Source: JAJPXC01 sp964562375
Lineage (GTDB): Bacteria > Bacteroidota > Bacteroidia > Bacteroidales > Muribaculaceae
NCBI GenBank assembly: GCA_964562375.1
Contig: CAZLSW010000105.1
Coordinates: 1-8,206 of the forward strand
Direction of reading: 5' to 3'
Length of the DNA: 8,206 nt
Below, one piece after another: positions 5,920-8,206 of this stretch. The position numbers and the translations under genes were made by a program. The notes under the pieces are model-generated. The model was not told the origin of the DNA, did not search any database, and saw nothing but the letters and a program-made list of their open reading frames with translations. The first letter of the stretch is position 1, and each line of letters starts with the position of its first letter.

Positions 5920-7661
5920 TGGAGGGAAGCCGGGTTGAGGTAGCCGATGTGGCCGCTCTCCTTGCCGGAATCGGCGGCGAGCTGCACGTCGATCAGGGCC
6001 GGTGCCTTGGAGGCGATAGCCTCGGTCAACGCGGCCGACAGCTCGGCGGGAGTGGTCACATAGTAACCCTTGGCGCCGAACGCCTCGCCCAGTTTGTCGT
6101 AGCGCGCATTGATGTCCAAGGTAGTGGGAGCGGGTTTGCCGTAGGATGCCTCCCCGGGGGTGGCCATATTCACGCCAACGCCGTTGTAGATACCGCCATT
6201 GTTGAAGATGACAACCGTGACGGGCAGCTTGAATCGGCAGATGGTGGAGAAGTCCATGCCCGAGAAACCGAAAGCCGAATCGCCCTCGATAGCCACTACA
6301 CTCTTGCCAGTGGCGACAGCGGCACCCACCGATGAGCCCATACCCATGCCCATGATGGCCCAGGTGGCACAGTCGATACGGTGACGCGGAAGCGACATGT
6401 CGATGGCGTCGCGGGTGTCGTCAAGGGTATTGGCGCCCTCGTTGACCAGGATCACGTCAGGGTTACCCTCGATGATAGGCTTGATGGCACCCAGGGCCGT
6501 CCAGTGATCCATGGGTTGCTTGTCGGCGTTGGCGGTGAGTCGGGTGGCAAACTTGGCGTTCTTCTCCTTGGTCACGCCCTGCAGATAAGGCACCCAAGTG
6601 GGATCCATCTGTAGCTTGTAATCGGGGAGCTTTGCCAAGATGGCGTCAAGCGAGCTGGAGATATCGCCCACTACCGGGGCCGCTATATGGCGGTTGCAAT
6701 CGATCTCTTGGGGGTCGATGTCAAGCTGGATAAACTGTCCTTCGGGGTTCCACTTACCGTGGCCACGCGACAACAGCCAGTTCAAGCGCGCGCCAATTAA
6801 CATCACTACATCTGATTGCTCCATTATCTCGGAGCGGCAGGATAGGGCGCTTAAGGGATGGTTGTCGGGGAGCAAGCCCTTGGCCATCGACATGGGATAA
6901 TAGGGGATGCCAGTGGTCTCAACCAGTTTCTTGATCTTGTCGTCGACTTGGGCGAAAGCGGCGCCCTTGCCGAGCAGGATTGCGGGCTTCTTGGCCGAAG
7001 CTAAGAGCTCCAACGCGCGGTCGACCGACGTGGGCGACGGAATCATCGCCGGCTGGGGATCGACGGGAGTCTCAAGCAATGCTTCAGCGTCCACGCGGTT
7101 CATGATGGCGCCCATACAGGGAGTGGTAACGTCCAAGTAGACGCCACCGGGACGGCCAGAGATGGCGGCGCGGTAGGCGCGCACGACAGCCGTAGGGATA
7201 TCCTCGGGCTTGTTGACGCGGTAAGCGGCCTTGACCAGACCCTTGGCGACGTTCAACTGGTCGAGACCCTCGTAGGTGCCTTGCTCCAAGTCGATCGGCT
7301 CACGCACCGAGGAGCCGGAAATCTGAATCATCGGGTAGCAGTTGACTGTGGCGTTGATCGTGGCGGTCAAGCCGTTGAGGAAGCCGAGCGACGACACGGT
7401 CAACAGCACGCCGGGCTTGCCGGTGAGGTAGCCGTGTGTGGCGGCAGCCATGCCCGCCTGTTGCTCGAAACGGAAGCCCACAAAGTTGATACCCTGCTCC
7501 TGGGCAAGGTAAGCAAACTCGGTGACAGGGATGCCGACCAAACCGTACATTGTGTCGACACCCACCTTCTGCAACGCGCGGGCCAATATATACATGCCTG
7601 TAACCTGCTCAGGATAATGAGGAGCCTGAGGGGTGGTTGCGGCAGGAGTGGTAGTAGCCAT
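5904..7661 (-). CDS. oxc: Oxalyl-CoA decarboxylase
   Basis: Oxc is a cytosolic ThDP- and Mg2+-dependent enzyme that splits oxalyl-CoA into formyl-CoA and CO2, the energy-yielding step of the oxalate cycle. The 585 residues show the three-part ThDP-enzyme plan. E66 in FRFEQQAG is the cofactor-activating Glu. Y130-E131 in GTYEGLDQ match the Y120-E121 active-site pair of the Oxalobacter formigenes enzyme at the same offset as E66/E56. SGRPGGVYLD (168-177) is typical of the family. The ThDP motif runs from GDSAFGFSGMD (460-470) to NNGGIYNG (487-494), which includes the active-site Tyr492. The first 19 residues are a Thr/Ala/Pro-rich extension about 10 residues longer than in Oxalobacter. ATG 7659-7661 lies in AT-rich sequence with no Shine-Dalgarno site. 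The neighbouring frc supports Oxc over a general 2-hydroxyacyl-CoA lyase. Confidence 0.96.
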   Translation of the reverse strand: MATTTPAATTPQAPHYPEQVTGMYILARALQKVGVDTMYGLVGIPVTEFAYLAQEQGINFVGFRFEQQAGMAAATHGYLTGKPGVLLTVSSLGFLNGLTATINATVNCYPMIQISGSSVREPIDLEQGTYEGLDQLNVAKGLVKAAYRVNKPEDIPTAVVRAYRAAISGRPGGVYLDVTTPCMGAIMNRVDAEALLETPVDPQPAMIPSPTSVDRALELLASAKKPAILLGKGAAFAQVDDKIKKLVETTGIPYYPMSMAKGLLPDNHPLSALSCRSEIMEQSDVVMLIGARLNWLLSRGHGKWNPEGQFIQLDIDPQEIDCNRHIAAPVVGDISSSLDAILAKLPDYKLQMDPTWVPYLQGVTKEKNAKFATRLTANADKQPMDHWTALGAIKPIIEGNPDVILVNEGANTLDDTRDAIDMSLPRHRIDCATWAIMGMGMGSSVGAAVATGKSVVAIEGDSAFGFSGMDFSTICRFKLPVTVVIFNNGGIYNGVGVNMATPGEASYGKPAPTTLDINARYDKLGEAFGAKGYYVTTPAELSAALTEAIASKAPALIDVQLAADSGKESGHIGYLNPASLQEVTV

Positions 7662-7680
7662 GGTTGTTGATAGTTTAATA

Positions 7681-7703
7681 AGTTTCTAGTTTCTAGTTTC
7701 TAG
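7681..7703. repeat. Heptamer array in the oxc leader
   Basis: Three perfect copies of AGTTTCT (7681-7701) are followed by AG. On the transcribed strand the unit is TAGAAAC, with a TAG in every copy and so in all three frames. The array ends 19 bp upstream of the oxc ATG. It is the only array here placed before a start rather than at a stop. Confidence 0.85.
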
Positions 7704-7769
7704 GTAATAGTTGAAAGAGTTAAAGGAAGAAAGGAATAAAGCCAAGGTTGAAGAGAAAGGAGAAAAAAG
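7704..7769 (-). promoter_or_regulatory. C-rich, G-poor leader, possible Rho-loading (rut-like) site
   Basis: On the transcribed strand this 66-nt stretch between frc and oxc holds 20 C and only 2 G, with many YC pairs and no evident secondary structure. That is the composition expected of a Rho utilisation site. It could equally be a simple unstructured pyrimidine leader or decayed repeat. No TAnnTTTG promoter box was found between frc and oxc. Confidence 0.3.
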
Positions 7770-7812
7770 GATAAAGGGATCCTAATAACAATCTATTCCC
7801 CCTTTATCCTTT
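7763..7812 (-). terminator. Terminator-like hairpin downstream of frc
   Basis: Perfect 13-bp arms (AAAGGATAAAGGG and its complement, 7766-7778 and 7800-7812) flank a 21-nt loop. In the frc direction the 3' arm runs straight into a T-rich tail (six T, 7768-7763). The 5' arm is made of frc heptamer-array units and the 3' arm is an inverted copy of them. If it works, it would lower readthrough from frc into oxc. The large loop and AT-rich stem make full termination uncertain. Confidence 0.6.
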
Positions 7813-7829
7813 ATCCTTTATACTTTATC
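7802..7829. repeat. Heptamer array at the frc stop codon
   Basis: Four copies of CTTTATC (the third reads CTTTATA) lie head to tail. In the gene direction the unit is GATAAAG, with a TAA in each copy. The frc stop codon (7825-7827) is the TAA of the first copy. The period of 7 puts stop triplets in all frames. Confidence 0.9.
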
Positions 7830-8206
7830 CTTGAGCCTTTGGCTCCGCCAAAGGCTCGGTTGTTCCGTTCTTGGCGAATTCGGCCTGCTGCTCGGGGGTG
7901 TAGCCCAGCGAGGTAAGGATCTCGGCGGTGTTGCCACCCAGCGACGGGCAAGGACCGTAAGTAGGCTGGAAGTTGCTCATAGTGAAGGGACAACCAACGG
8001 TTACAAACTCTCCGATCTCGCCACCCTGGTTGATCTTAACCAGCGTGTTGCCGTCGTAGTTGCCGGGGTCGTCCATAATCTCCTTGATCGACATCACGGG
8101 GCCTACAGGCACACCAGCGGCACCCAGCAGGTTGGTTACCTCGTATTTGTCCTTCCTGTTTTCGTCATGCGTTACCCAAAACGGGGGTCTGCTCTACCCA
8201 GTTCTT
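7825..8206 (-). CDS. frc: Formyl-CoA:oxalate CoA-transferase, C-terminal part, frameshifted at edge
   Basis: Frc is a cytosolic class III CoA-transferase that moves CoA from formyl-CoA to oxalate, making the substrate of Oxc. Only the C-terminal third is present: 122 codons lie in frame from 8193 to the stop at 7825, against about 420-430 residues in the family. Diagnostic stretches are KYEVTNLLGAAGVPVGPVMS, KEIMDDP, VTVGCPFTMSNF and, near the end, PSLGGNTAEILTSLGY, which matches the PLLGEHTxxxLxxLGY family ending with GNT replacing EHT. Upstream the frame hits TAG (8194-8196). Dropping one base in the C5/T4 runs (8178-8187) would join it to an upstream frame reading KNWVEQTP, so a single-base insertion is likely, either a sequence error or a real mutation. 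The tail EPLAEPKAQG is encoded by a perfect hairpin. With oxc downstream the assignment is firm; whether the gene is intact is not. Confidence 0.85.
7833..7857. repeat. Perfect 11-bp inverted repeat in the frc coding end
   Basis: GAGCCTTTGGC and its exact complement are separated by only TCC, so the mRNA can form an 11-bp GC-rich hairpin with a 3-nt loop. It encodes the C-terminal residues EPLAEPKA just before the stop codon. No U-tract follows, so it is not a standard terminator. It may stabilise the mRNA 3' end or be a small palindromic insertion. Confidence 0.85.

Overview
The window reads as a piece of a Bacteroidales chromosome, most likely a gut Muribaculaceae (S24-7) type. The reasons are protein style, promoters of the Bacteroidota form (TTTG, 19-nt spacer, TAnnTTTG), AT-rich gene starts without Shine-Dalgarno sites, and GC-rich genes separated by very AT-rich gaps. 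Every gene lies on the minus strand, so transcription runs from high to low coordinates. The left edge falls inside a tandem repeat and the right edge inside a broken gene, so this may be a complete short contig.

In transcription order: (1) the 3' third of a formyl-CoA:oxalate CoA-transferase (frc), cut by the right edge and apparently frameshifted there; (2) a 163-bp gap with a stop-codon-rich heptamer array, a 13-bp terminator-like hairpin, a C-rich G-poor stretch and a second heptamer array; (3) oxalyl-CoA decarboxylase (oxc); (4) a 90-bp gap built mostly of an 8-bp tandem repeat; (5) an AEC-family membrane transporter; (6) six bases later, a full-length pyruvate:ferredoxin oxidoreductase (nifJ); (7) a 409-bp gap holding what looks like an independent ~270-nt non-coding RNA gene with its own promoter and terminator; (8) panC, pantothenate synthetase, with its own promoter; (9) a TGATTAG heptamer array running off the left edge.

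Frc and Oxc form the classic oxalate cycle. Frc moves CoA from formyl-CoA to oxalate. Oxc decarboxylates oxalyl-CoA to formyl-CoA and CO2, and formate leaves. The AEC protein is the obvious candidate for oxalate uptake or oxalate/formate exchange: in E. coli the AEC protein YfdV is a neighbour of the Frc/Oxc homologues YfdW/YfdU. The PFOR-class enzyme downstream is unexpected. It may join CO2, acetyl-CoA and reduced ferredoxin to this pathway, or the transporter/PFOR pair may be a separate pyruvate module.

The least explained parts are the gaps: four different 7- or 8-bp tandem arrays, every unit carrying a stop triplet and three of them starting at a gene's own stop codon, and the orphan RNA unit between nifJ and panC.
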